This document shows positions 10,731 through 20,865 of a stretch of DNA of 64,000 bases, one piece after another. The stretch is from Lactuca virosa (taxonomy: Eukaryota > Streptophyta > Magnoliopsida > Asterales > Asteraceae): contig CAKMRJ010002223.1 in NCBI GenBank assembly GCA_928212115.1, positions 305,020,502 to 305,084,501 on the forward strand, written 5' to 3'. The position numbers were made by a program, and so were the translations under genes. The notes below the pieces were generated by a model. The model was not told the origin of the DNA. It worked only from the letters and a program-made list of their open reading frames with translations, and did no database searches. Each line of letters opens with the position of its first letter. Positions within the stretch are counted from its first letter, which is position 1.

Positions 10731-11326
10731 TCTTCATCCCTTTCTCATTAAACTCATTCCAGTCGATTCCAATGCTCCAAACTCCAGATCCAACCTCCTA
10801 GGATGAAGTTACCACGTAAAGTTGCTAACTTTACGATCATGCAAGGCCTCACAAGGCTAAAACACCCAAAACTAAGCTCAAGAAGGGTTTAGGACATGAA
10901 GACGGGTCAAAGCTTCATAAAGCTTGAGGCTTTATGCACATGGGGCCTAGAGAAGTCCAGATCTAAAACTCATACCCTCTGGACAAGCTTAACCCGAGAA
11001 TGGCCCTCAATTTGCACCAAAAAGCCCATAAACTCACATAAGAAGAGATCTAAGGAATGGAAAGCCAAGATAAATACTTTTTACCTCCCACTGGATGCCA
11101 ACACGATGTAGATGTTGGATCTACAAGATTTCTCTCGTTCCAAGCCTCAAAGTCCTCAAGCCTCTTCAAGGAATGCACCAAAAACACACTTTTGGCCTCA
11201 CACATACACTTATCTCGCTAGGGTTACTCTCTATACATAAAAGGTGGTAAGGGAGGCGAGGTAAAGGAATTAAGTTCCTTTAAATAGGTTGCACACCCGA
11301 GAAATTAGGGTTTCATCACACAGCCT

Positions 11327-11430
11327 CAACTCGTCGAGTCCAGTCCTCCGACTCCACGAGTAGATTTCATATTCCGCGTATCCTGGTCAACTCATACACG
11401 ACGAGTTGGGGCCAACCAACTCGTCGAGTA
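11327..11430. promoter_or_regulatory. ACTCGTCGAGT palindromes, cluster 2 in LTR B
   Basis: Copies at about 11327 (aactcgtcgagt), 11349 (variant), 11397 (acgacgagtt) and 11419 (aactcgtcgagt), upstream of the promoter in minus-strand sense, mirroring the two-cluster arrangement in LTR A. Confidence 0.45.
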
Positions 11431-11487
11431 GGCCCTTCCACTTGCACTAAATCCTCAAGTTCCACCTCCAGGAATCGGGGTGTTACA

Positions 11488-12135
11488 ATCAATGATAGAG
11501 TCGGATGCGGCTTCACGGGACTTATGTAATAAGAGCATATATTTTGCCTCGAGAAAGGAAGGAAACTGCTTGGTGTTGGTGATGACGTCAACAATACTAT
11601 GATATGAAAGCGGTAACTGTCGTAAGATTTGCATAACCAACTCGATTCCTGTGATTGGGGAGTCAACATCCTTGAGGTCATCCGCAAGATTCTTGAGAGT
11701 GTGGCAAAATTCAGTGATAGAGCTTGCACCTTTCTTTGTGTTCCTAAATTGATCCTATAATTTCAACATTCGAGACATTTTATTGTTTCGAAAAAATTCC
11801 TCCAATTTATCCCAAAGGTTTTTAGCAGTACACTCATCACTAGAAATTATCTGAAGGAGGCTAGAATCGCATGTACTGTAAAACCAAGATTTTATACGGG
11901 CATCCACAGAGTACCATTCTTCATCATCATCCCCAGTAGGTTCTGATTTTCCTGATATATGCCCATAACATAACATACCACGACACATATTAGAGAATAT
12001 TTGTCTCCACAATTTATATCGGGACCCATCGATAGTGAGTTTAAAGGAAGATTGATTTTACACATTTGTAAGTGTACACACAAGGCTCAATTTGGATGGG
12101 GTTGGTGTAGAGGAGGAACCTGGAGTGGTAGACAT
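11488..12135 (-). pseudogene. Copia C0 gag (UBN2-type), interrupted by element B
   Basis: Likely start MSTTPGSSSTPTPSKL at 12135. Two frame changes between 12070 and 12010 precede KLWRQIFSNM-type sequence. The body then reads EEWYSVDARIKSWFYSTC, ECTAKNLWDKLEEFF and NNKMSRML, a TAG at about 11755, then SSITEFCHTLKNLADDL and ELVMQILRQLPLSYHSIVD. This is the UBN2/Retrotran_gag_2 capsid domain typical of plant Ty1/copia Gag. It is cut at 11487/11488 by LTR B. The rest of gag-pol must lie left of elements A and B. Confidence 0.85.
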
Positions 12136-12421
12136 AGAAGTATACTTTAAGCAATTGATCCAGAAGGTTAAAGAATCACACTGGATGAGTGTGATCAGCC
12201 ACGTTGATAACAACAAAATCAACAGAGTAGCAGGAGACGAGAAACCCATGTGCACTTCTTCGTCTCACCTGGTGCACCTATTCTCAGATCAACACACCTA
12301 GGATCAGATTGCAGATGATAGATCGATGGTGATAGAAGGCAGAACCAAACGAGAAAAAGAAAAAATTTGCAGCAGGTCGTGTGTGAGAATACGACACAAG
12401 AGAGTTAGGGTGTAAACCCTA

Positions 12422-12433
12422 ACTCTAATACCA
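12422..12433 (-). other. Primer-binding site of copia C0
   Basis: Minus strand TGGTATTAGAG, one mismatch to the Met-tRNA PBS, directly against a TG...CA boundary (aaaatatca-TGGTAT). Confidence 0.7.
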
Positions 12434-12612
12434 TGATATTTTGTGTAAAAGCCTTCATCCATAGAGGCGTTGTATAACAGCAAATATATATGTGTCAAAG
12501 TTACATTAGGGTCCCTACACTATACAGAACATATAAAAAAGTATAAAATAACATAAAGGAAACAAGGGACAAAAGAGTCGAACAAAGGAAGGCTTGTAAT
12601 TGCAAGATAACA
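12434..12612 (-). repeat. Probable short 5' LTR of copia C0
   Basis: About 180 bp from tgatattttgtg to gcaagataaca, giving TG...CA ends in minus orientation and an AT-rich TATA-like stretch near 12485. The inner edge is set by the PBS. The outer edge is my best guess, since the partner LTR is not in the window. Confidence 0.5.
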
Positions 12613-14407
12613 TACAAATGAAAGCTTAATATTTTCTCATTTGCCAATCACACTTCTCTAGTATTAAATTTCTTACATTTTCTTTGAATATTTTTCTATA
12701 CTCTTTTACCAGAAAAGTTGAAGTTTTGTTCATCAGTATTGTTATAAATTGTAGATATGATTCATTATTTTATAGCACACAGGTCATTAAATTTTAGGTC
12801 TTCTTTTAATTTTGACACTCTAAATGTGTTGTCACCAAATAGTGACACGCCATCATGTCATGTTAGCAACACATTATAAAAATGGGGCACCTTAGCATAC
12901 CACTTCAACTAACAAGCGGGTAACATGAATGTGACATGTTAAATGGTCAACATTGAAACCAATTTAAAAATAGTGTCAAAATCGAGAAAAAAAAAAGTGA
13001 AAACATAGTGTCGAATTTAAAACAAAAAATAAAGTAGTGTCAAAATCGAGAAATAAAAGTGAAACATAGTGTCTTTTGTGGAATCTGCCTTAAAAAATAT
13101 TAGCAAGTAAATGTGTACAATAAAACCTACAATGGCCGGTCATCATTGTATTTTTTAAACACGGGAGACAAGTTGATCAATGGTAAGACCGAGAGTAAAA
13201 TTTGTTACCCTTACAAATCAATAACCTAATGACATATGTTGACAACTAGAACCAAAGATACTACTAAAAAAGATATGTACATACATGCACGCTCACAAAA
13301 AGACAAGTGCAATATGTTAGAATAATACAGAATAGACATTTTGATTATACTCATGGTTATCTTTATCTCTTCCTGTATGGCCCTGAACATTTACCGTATA
13401 TCTGATCATTCTTCTGATGTGGTGCTAAAATCTATTTCGGACTTGATACTTTTGGTGATTTCTTTTGGGAAAAGTTAAAGGTGGGTGAGTAGCCAATGGC
13501 AGCCCTGAAGCAGATCCTTTGATCCTTTCCCTTATAAAAGTGTGGTCCAAATCCTTATTTTTGATCCAAATTGCTTGGGCAATATTTGTTTCGTGCATAC
13601 TAGAATTTAGAAAAAAGTGTACGATAAATTTGTACAGATGGAGTCTTGTAAGCAACCATATCTTTATTCCAACTCCTCTTGGTGCATATCATTCCAGATT
13701 TGGGAGGTGAAAAGTGCAATCAAACACACGCCACTATCTGACTATCATCTTCGCTTCATTTTTAGCCGTGAAGTTGCTATTATTAGTTATCGCATACTTC
13801 ACTTTGAAACTTTAATTGAGATGATGCTTAGTTGAGTTAAATTTGTTCTAATTAAGTAAAAAGGCTATAACACATTTGTGCTAGACAGATTAATACTCAT
13901 GGTGGATAATTGAGTAGGTTCTAAAAAAAGAAGAGAGTTTGGTTAAAGGATAACAACTCAAAAAGTAAGGTCTTAATGGATAAAAACACCATCCTTTCAC
14001 TTAACCCATGAAGCCCATTGGTTTATATTAAGTCCAAAAGAAACAACACTATATATTTGTAATTTGTAGATGAAATCATGTACCCATTAAGTCCATTAAG
14101 TCAAAAAGAAAGAACACCTTAATTCTTGATAGATTATTTGATATTGTATGAGTAATGATCGGAGAGGTTTGCATGAATAGTAAAAATTTGAACCAATGAG
14201 AGTGCAGAATTAGATGACCATAGGAGGTGAAAAAGTGAACAGAAGATTAAAAAGCACAGCCATAAAACACTTTAATCGTCTTGTAACAGCTTTGTTCTCA
14301 CTTTCTTTCATCACACCACACAGCATCATTACATCATATCCTCTTTGCATATTCTGTGTGGGGCCACAACTTTTACACTTGTGCACTTTTTTCTTGCATG
14401 TGGAAAA

Positions 14408-14462
<55 letters not shown>

Positions 14463-14962
14463 ATATATAGTATTAAAGTTTGACTTTGACATTACCCAAC
14501 CTGCGCATCTTGCCTCTTATAGTTTAATTGTAGGTTGGCAAATTAAAGTTGTTAGCCTTTTCAGATGACAAACAATAATGAAATACCAAGGATTGTAATT
14601 GGTGATACTTAAAGTTAAAAAGAGTCCTTTTTTAAGATTCTTATCTTATATTCTTTTTAATAATAAACTTTTATGGAAAGGGAGTAAACACATCAGGAAA
14701 AAACGGTTTTTGTGTGAAATTGATAACTTAGGATTTCTATCTTGTAACATGTTTACTCATTTTTGTTCCTACGAATATGAGATCTGTTTATGAACCTCTC
14801 CCCTCCACTTTACCTCCACGAAGATTTATGATTCTTATTGTCCTTGTGAAAAATAACATGAACAAGTCCCCACTGTGGGAACCTATATATCAAGAGTAAA
14901 TGCAAGCTGACTATAGTAAATTATTTCCTTGCAAATGTGGTCCCTCATTCAAAAAAGGAGGT
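12613..14962. other. AT-rich intergenic stretch, no gene recognised
   Basis: No domain-bearing frame on either strand. A possible decayed MITE lies at about 12795-13085, where ttttaattttgacactc is roughly inverted against tagtgtcaaaatcgag; the right end is repeated twice with a period of about 66 bp. Short frames around 13425-13835 are open on both strands but match nothing I know. Confidence 0.5.
14409..14469. repeat. (TA)n microsatellite
   Basis: About 60 bp of uninterrupted TA dinucleotides apart from one TT at 14451-14452. Confidence 0.95.
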
Positions 14963-14970
14963 GCACTTCC

Positions 14971-15270
14971 CAGTGGCGTAGTCATGATTTTTCTTTAGGG
15001 TATGCCAAATAATTTATAAAATATGAACGGATAGAAAAACATTTCAAATAATAACAAAATCTAACAATGTATAACAATGTATGCATTCTAAAGTGAATTG
15101 TTCATTTAAGCTCCACACACCAGTGGCGTAGTCATGATTTTTCTTTAGGGTATGCCAAATAATTTATAAAATATGAACGGATAGAAAAACATTTCAAATA
15201 ATAACAAAATCTAACAATGTATAACAATGTATGCATTCTAAAGTGAATTGTTCATTTAAGCTCCACACAC
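14971..15270. repeat. 150-bp tandem duplication of the hAT left end
   Basis: 14971-15120 and 15121-15270 appear identical, each starting CAGTGGCGTAGTCATG and ending gctccacacac. The element therefore has two stacked left termini. Confidence 0.95.
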
Positions 15271-15540
15271 ACTCTCTTACATCATTAAAATCATTTAAAA
15301 TGTAATCTAAAATGAAAAGCTTAACAATATTTTTCTCAAAAAAATTTACTAATCACAAAAAATTCAATTACAAAAATACTCATATTTTTAAACAAAACAA
15401 AGTTACATGTAATATAACAATACAAATAGTTATAATTAATTCATTGAAGTAATAACCTAATTTATTAAAAACCAACAATAAAAAAATAAAATCTATGATA
15501 AAAACTAATTAGGATAAAAAAAAAATTAATAAAATAGCTT

Positions 15541-15620
15541 GATTGTAACTATTGCTGAATACCCTTAACATATGGAGACAAATTGTAACTATTGTTGAAT
15601 ACCCTTAACATATGGAGACA
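15541..15620. repeat. 40-bp tandem repeat, two copies
   Basis: attgtaactattgctgaata and the following 20 bases recur after 40 bp with two changes. Internal to the hAT element. Confidence 0.9.
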
Positions 15621-15960
15621 AAACAGTGAGCCGAAGTGAGTTAACTTTTAGAAAAGAGGTGTCACAAACTCTTGAATCAGAAAAGGTAAATATATATGTA
15701 TATATGCATCAAAAGTGGCGTTATCTGTTCTATGCAATTTTAATATGTTATTGGGGTGGCCATTTTAACCGTATGAAACCCAACTTTTTTTTTATATAAA
15801 TGAAATATATATACTACATCTAAAAAAAAATTGTAGGGTGGGCCAAGGCCCACCATTGTCTTAATGTGGCTCCGCCACTGGCACTTCCCTTAGGGAGGCA
15901 CTTCCCTTACGGGAGGATCAAATCAATGTTTTTATTCTTTTGTCGAACTTTAAACATGTG

Positions 15961-16195
15961 TTTTTTTTTGGAAACGGCAAACGAATTAAGTGGAGCCTAT
16001 TCGCAATATTTCAACGAGCACCCCGGGTTCGAGCTCTTTTACAGGGCAAACCCAGCCCCCATAGGGATTTCCAGAGAAAAATTCCCCACATATGGCACCA
16101 CAAGAGGTAGTTTAAGGGAATAGAACTCCCGACCTCACGCCCTACATGGGTATAAAACCCGGTGCATCAACCCAACTAGGCTGGACATCACTTGC
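15961..16195 (-). mobile_element. tRNA-type SINE with poly(A) tail and long TSD
   Basis: On the minus strand about 235 bp begins near gatgtccagcctagttggg (RNA polymerase III A-box-like), with B-box-like gtcgggagttctattccc about 50 bp later, and ends in a run of nine A (15961-15969 as T). Flanking direct repeats aactttaaacatgtg (15946-15960) and aactttaaacatatgtg (16196-16212) look like a target duplication with a 2-base indel. SINEs are copied in trans by LINE reverse transcriptase. The family name is not known to me. Confidence 0.7.
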
Positions 16196-16229
16196 AACTT
16201 TAAACATATGTGTTGTGCTGCTTAATTGT

Positions 16230-16545
16230 TCGTTTTCCTTTGCAGGCCTCCCCCACCGACAGGTCCACAGCAAACATGAGGAGGTAAATAACAATATCCA
16301 AAGAGAAGGAAGATCGATGATGCTCACGCTTCAACCTTAAACCTCTTTATGGATTTTCACTTCATTACCACTAGACCACTTTTGTGGGGACTTTTAAACA
16401 CGAAATGGTATGGTGAAAAGGGTAAATGTCACCCTCAACAACCACCAACTGGTCCCATAACTTACATGGTGAGGTAAATCACAGTGTCCGTAGAGCAAGA
16501 AAGGTGATGCCCACCTATAGATTCTCACCTTCTTACCATTAGGGC
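16230..16545 (-). repeat. Two diverged SINE-like repeats
   Basis: Two related blocks on the minus strand, about 16375-16230 and 16545-16430. Both start with an A-box-like phrase (ctagtggtaatgaagtg; ctaatggtaagaaggtg) and continue through atcatc/gcatcacctttct to ttacctc. No clear tails or target duplications, so they are decayed. Confidence 0.4.
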
Positions 16546-16844
16546 AAGCATTAGCAAACATATACAATATTTAAGAAAGAACACTAAATGGTCCAGTGAA
16601 GTGGTTCCCTTTTAAATGTCCTTCAAGAAAGATAAGGGGTTTAGGATTTAGTCAAATATAACAAAATATGCATCTCATAGAGGAGTGCACTATAATCAAT
16701 CCGGCACATTACTAATTCGATATCATAATTGAGAATTAAAGTAAAAATATTGTTGTAGCAACCTATATATGCTGATTGCTCATGCTTTCTTAATGCTATT
16801 AACAGCAGTCCACTTGAACAGCTGTCTTTCGCATCAGCAAAATC

Positions 16845-18125
16845 TCACTGTGCATCCGCTTGAGACCTTCTTGCAAACCTCCCCCGTATTCGAGGCCGAG
16901 TCTGTGCATAAGTTTTCCTTGAAGAAAATTTTGTTAATTTCTTCTCGTATTTTCTTGTTTTCTTTTTTTTAAAATACCTTTGGACTCTATCTTTCCTGCT
17001 CATAGGAGGAAATTTAAATGGCTTGTCTGACGCATCTAGTTTTTGTTTTCCTTCTGATGATAAGCTAGTTGAGTTTGAATTGCTTCCAACTGCGTCCTCT
17101 ATTAGATTTCCAGGGTGAAAGAGCAGAGAAGAGAATTCATCTACTCTCGACCAATCCGTGGTGTTTGAGTAGCTGCCAGGTGTCATCTCTGGTACAATGG
17201 CAGGGAGGGATGCCTGAGAGTTTGTTAAAAGGATATATACTTTTGATCAGTTCCAAATCTTCTAAAATGTAAGCTTAAAAGTCATCAGGAACCCAAAACA
17301 AATGAATCGAAGAAGCAAGTGCTCACTCATTAAATACTAATTTTAAGTTTTTTCAATTCACATACATGACAAGAAGCCTTTCATTTAAAAAGGCAAGTCA
17401 GTACATACCTGGCAGACAAGAAATTCTTTATGGAATGTGACAGGTGGAAATTATCTAGTGCTAGAAGCTTATTCACATAAGCTCTTCAAAGAGAAAGAGA
17501 ATGATTGTTACTTTTAGGACATCGCCCAACTTCCTGGCATAAAGTACACCAAGAAATTTGAAATAAAGCGAAAAAAAGTGTCAAGGGACCAAAGGATAAC
17601 TCAAAAAATGGACAAAAGGAAACCCTAGGTGTATGATCTCTTAGAGATGAAGCTCACAGTTTCTGGGGGTACTCATATTTTGAGAGAAAAAAGAACACCA
17701 AAGCTTACATTAAAAAAGCTTGCAGGAGTGTTATCCAAATCCACTTTTGAAAAATCATGCATCTGTTGTTGTTGTTGTTGTTGGTCACCATAACATCCAT
17801 GGTGATTTACCTGTTGCATACAGGCCTGAGGATTAAACTGACCCTGGTACTGGTTAAAGTTTTGATCTGCAGGATTTAGCAGCAACCAAGAATCAATTTC
17901 ATTGGTAACCATGGCTTCCTGATCATGAAAGATAGGATTTTGATTTTGAGGATTGTAATTAACAGGATTTTGAGGGGGTCCTTGATACGGCAGTAGATGA
18001 TTATTGTACCAGTTGTTGGTATTGTCATGATACAAGCTTGCATGGCAACCTGTGCAAAAACAAGGCATTGTGGGAGTGTGGCAAATATGGCCATAATTAG
18101 TAATTGAATAATTATGACCCGACAT
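16845..18125 (-). CDS. CCT-domain protein, CONSTANS-like (two exons)
   Basis: Exon 1 is 18125-17709 (139 codons), the intron 17708-17214 (GTAAGC...CTCAG), and exon 2 17213-16845, giving a 261-residue protein. Residues 211-253 form a CCT domain (RKDRVQRY..., ending TYAQTRPRIRGRFARR), the nuclear-import and NF-Y/DNA-contact module of CONSTANS-type regulators. The N-terminus has only a small Cys/His cluster (C15, C22, C24, C27, H28) in place of a full B-box. IDSWLLLNP (77-85) resembles the acidic/hydrophobic middle motif of CONSTANS-like proteins, and seven glutamines occur at 115-121. The phase-0 intron just before the CCT exon matches CONSTANS-like gene structure. The CCT core has one extra residue and KFSSRK in place of the usual YASRK. 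Probably a nuclear transcriptional regulator, perhaps of flowering or light response (inference). It is the only intact-looking host gene here. Confidence 0.88.
17214..17708 (-). other. Intron of the CCT-domain gene (495 bp)
   Basis: GTAAGC donor at 17708-17703 directly after codon 139; acceptor aaactctcag at 17218-17214 region. The spliced frame continues in phase 0 (ASLPAIVPEMTPG). Nothing else recognised inside. Confidence 0.85.
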
Positions 18126-18180
18126 TATATATATGCTTGATTGTTTTGGGAAGTAGTTCTCATATGAGAGGGTCTTTACT

Positions 18181-18189
18181 CTTTATATA
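18181..18189 (-). promoter_or_regulatory. TATA box of the CCT-domain gene
   Basis: Minus strand TATATAAAG about 60 bp upstream of the ATG. This spacing implies a short 5' UTR. Confidence 0.5.
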
Positions 18190-18393
18190 TGCATGTAGTT
18201 TATGTACTAGAGGAAGAATCGGGGAGAAGTGAGTGGCTGAGGAAACACTAATTAATAATAAATAACCTTGTGGCTAGCTGCATTTGCGGTGGGGTAACAA
18301 TTCGATATATAGGGCCGTAGATGCTCCCATGGGGCCACCATCACCCTTTTTTTGCTCTAATATTTCAAGTTGGAGACTCTTTTCTCTTTTGTG

Positions 18394-18399
18394 CACGTG
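18394..18399. promoter_or_regulatory. G-box (CACGTG) upstream of the CCT-domain gene
   Basis: CACGTG within gtgcacgtgtg, about 205 bp upstream of the TATA box. G-boxes bind bHLH/bZIP factors and are common in light- or clock-responsive promoters. Function here is inference. Confidence 0.35.
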
Positions 18400-18845
18400 T
18401 GTTGCATGTGGCCGGCCGATCGAGTGAAGGTTAATATATAGTAACGGTCCAGGTTTTCACAAAGCAGTTTGCAGTAACGGTTAATAATGTAATTAACTCC
18501 ATAACTAAGCATCAACACCACCTTCATTGCCTTTATTCTTTAACTTAATTAAGGAACATAGTACCTGGTTTTGAATCAAATCGAATTTTCAAAACCAGCT
18601 TAAAACCGCTAACCTAATAATCTCCAAAATGTGAATATCATACATTCTTTGTTCTATCGCTAGTTTCATTTTTCTTTAAATCCTTAGTTATTGTGTTGTT
18701 CCATTAAAGATTCAGCTTATCATGTAAACGAACTACTTCTATTAGATAGTGTTATAAAAAAGATTCAACAGCGAACCATAAATTAAAGCAATAAAGCAAT
18801 AAAAAAACACAAGTGGTTTAGAGTGGAAACTCAAAATCAAAAAAG

Positions 18846-19137
18846 AAGGGTGCTACGTCTGAGTTAACTTGGAGATGGAAGTCTTCTTTCGTTTCTCGAC
18901 AGTGAAGTAAGAGCAAGCTCGTTTGCTTATTTTCTCAGGTCGGAACAAGTTGATATGATCCCCCTTTTTACGTCTCATGCCCCCCTGTGTGGCGACATGG
19001 GGGCGAAAAAAGGAAAGAGAGAGATGGGGTTTCTCTCGCTTTTGGCATAGTGGGCCCCAGTAGGGGCTCGCACGACAGGCTATTAGCTCAGTGAGTAGAA
19101 CGCGCCCTTGATAATTGCGTCGTTGTGTCTGGGCCGG
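18846..19137 (+). other. Nuclear insertion of plastid DNA (rrn16-trnI spacer)
   Basis: About 290 bp matching, from memory of conserved plastid sequence, the 16S rRNA-trnI-GAU spacer: aagggtgctacgtctgagtt, then gtcttctttcgtttctcgac, aggtcggaacaagttgat, ccccctgtgtggcgacatgg, the palindromic ggggg region, ctttggcatagtgggcccc and trnI exon 1. It is scarcely diverged but has several point changes and small indels, as expected for a NUPT drifting in the nucleus. The borders are abrupt. Confidence 0.9.
19077..19114 (+). pseudogene. trnI-GAU: Plastid trnI-GAU exon 1 fragment
   Basis: aggctattagctcagtgagt and following bases reproduce the 5' half of plastid tRNA-Ile: the GCTATTAGCTCAG acceptor/D-arm and the cccttGATaa anticodon loop with GAU. 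It then continues into the group II intron start (ttgcgtcgttgtgtctgggc) and stops. A one-base insertion in the D-arm and the missing 3' exon make it non-functional. Confidence 0.88.
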
Positions 19138-20038
19138 GAAAAACCACTATAAAACACTATTATTGAACTTATTGAACGGTTACATTTAAGGAGAGAAGAA
19201 AAAAGACATACGAATAAATAAATAAGACATCTAGATGACGTTATAAAATAATCTTAAAAAGAATCATAAACAAATTCTAAAACTCGTTATAAATAGAAAA
19301 CTTTCCTAATAGATAGCTAACTTGAGAGCCAAACAAACGGTTTCGGAGCATCTTCAACGGAAAGTGCATGCAAAAGAATGAAATATAGCATTACGCTAGA
19401 ATATTGAAAAAAAATTGTTTGTTTATCATAAAAAAAAAATAATGGAACATTCCTTGTTTAATTTGATTTATTCTCGTTTTTCGTAGGGAAGATATTTATT
19501 TTCTTTATTGAATGGAATGGAATGATATTACAATAAGAACAATAACCATAATGAGAGAGGTTTTTTTATAAACTATTATCATGACATCAACTAATCAATC
19601 CAAAAAACTTCAATAGTAGAGTTTTTTCATCAAATTATTTAGATAGTGTTTGGTTTGTGTCATGTGGCACGCATGCCTGTGGTCACCACACCATGGGTGA
19701 AGAAGTCACATACCGCGATGACCAAATACAACACATTCTTTCTCTTTCTCTTTACTTCTATAATTGTCAAAAAAAAATCTTTTTAGAACTCTATAAGTAC
19801 TAACAATTTTTAACATTTAATCTCACATCACATAGTATCAGTTCTCCCATTCAATCATTTTTCTATCAAACTCGAGTCCGAGAACCCCACCCTAAAATCC
19901 GGTCAAAGGATATTTTGTGCTACTAGTTCAAGCACACCAACTACAAATGTGTTTCCTTTTAATCCTTTGATATCGACTTACCGACCCCAACTAGACGCCC
20001 TTATTCATTCAACCATCCAATTCCAATATTAAAATGTT
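19138..20038. other. AT-rich intergenic stretch
   Basis: No gene or clear transposon seen. Low-complexity AT DNA with scattered short runs. Confidence 0.5.
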
Positions 20039-20039
20039 C

Positions 20040-20571
20040 AACAATAATATATATACATACGCCAACCATTACCACATACATGTTCATGAACTTCTCCGCT
20101 TTTCCCGAATACGTTCCGTAAATCCAACCCCTTCACAAGCCGGGACTTGAGTTCATACTGAAAACTCAATTGTCACCCGAAGACATCATCGAGACCTAAC
20201 CCCCACCTGACGAAGGAAAAGGGAAAGAAACCCCTCAATTTTGGACTCCGAGGGAAGAATTTGTATTAGCCCATTTATGGGTCAACATATCGAAGGGTGC
20301 ATATATTGAGAATGCACAAGTTGCTAATCATTTTGGTTTTGCATTACCAAACATTTTTGCACAAAAATGGATCGTGGTTTCTACCGTCCAAATCACCAAT
20401 TGAAAACAAAGTTTTGGGAGACGAACCGTGCAATTACAAAGATGAACGGATTGTACAACAATCTAAAAACTCAAAGGAAAATGGTCAAACTAATGAAGAC
20501 GTTCTCAACGAGACGTATGAATTATTCCATGAGGACAACAACGTAAGGCCATTAAAATATGGTGAGGTTGT
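20040..20571 (+). pseudogene. Broken GST-T3-like / NAM-associated (Harbinger-type SANT) gene
   Basis: From 20239 one frame reads FWTPREEFVLAHLWVNIS, the Myb/SANT-like helix found in plant proteins annotated 'glutathione S-transferase T3-like' and in PIF/Harbinger-associated Myb proteins. After a frame change near 20335 come YRPNHQLKTKFWETNR, AITKMNGLYNNLK and, in another frame, NEDVLNETYELFHEDN, with spacing typical of that family. Upstream 20080-20230 fits the Pro/Phe-rich N-terminus but has stops. At least two frameshifts and several stops are present. The copy ends at a foldback element at 20572. Confidence 0.7.
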
Positions 20572-20819
20572 GTTCAGTTTATGAAATAGTCTCAAATTAA
20601 TTTTTTTACAAAAGTCTTAAAAACCGGTAAAATGTTGCATTCTGACCCTTTTTCTCGGTTCAGCGGACCACAAATTAATTTGGGACTATTTTGTAAACTC
20701 ACCCAAAATATTGAGACTTTTTACAAAAAAAAATTATTTTTATTTTTATTAGTTTATTAAAAAAAGCAAATAAATATATTATTTTTTTAAATTAGTTATT
20801 ATTAATATTATTAAAAAAA

Positions 20820-20865
<46 letters not shown>

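Larger units (their letters stand above)
9592..11487 (-). repeat. 5' LTR of element B (1,896 bp)
   Basis: Starts TGTAACACTC and ends GGGTGTTACA. Contains repeats of gaccctccggtc (9890-10240), a TATA-like cctttaaatagg around 11277 read on the minus strand, and about ten copies of the palindrome ACTCGTCGAGT. It is a different family from LTR A but shares the outermost bases and overall organisation. Its right edge abuts copia gag DNA, so element B inserted into element C0. Confidence 0.9.
14971..15880. mobile_element. Non-autonomous hAT transposon with intact 8-bp TSD
   Basis: 910 bp. Left end CAGTGGCGTAGTCATGATT; the right end read inward is CAGTGGCGGAGCCACATTA, an imperfect terminal inverted repeat of about 13 bp. 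It is flanked by the perfect 8-bp direct repeat GCACTTCC at 14963-14970 and 15881-15888, the diagnostic hAT target duplication. There is no transposase frame inside, so it would need a transposase in trans. The interior is AT-rich and has two tandem duplications: 150 bp at the left end and 40 bp near 15541. Orientation is unknown. Confidence 0.9.
18126..18845. other. Upstream region of the CCT-domain gene
   Basis: AT-rich DNA without coding signal. Apart from the TATA box and G-box noted, I see gtaacggt twice near 18440-18480 and nothing else of note. Confidence 0.5.

Noticed and set aside
10811..10840. cgtaaagtt-gct-aactttacg hairpin as a terminator
   Set aside because: An isolated short palindrome within a eukaryotic LTR; no T-run or known role.
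13425..13835. Short open frames on both strands suggesting a possible small gene
   Set aside because: No recognisable domain, frames of similar length on both strands and no convincing splice structure.
14214..14568. Open frames through the TA microsatellite
   Set aside because: Most of the translated length is (Ile-Tyr)n from the TA repeat; no supporting homology.
16935..17000. Extra intron within the CCT domain (gtatttt...ttcaag)
   Set aside because: Removing it would delete the conserved basic core of the CCT domain; the unspliced frame aligns with the family over its full length.
19077..19114. Possible functional tRNA-Ile gene
   Set aside because: It is only the 5' exon of plastid trnI with an insertion in the D-arm; the 3' half is absent.
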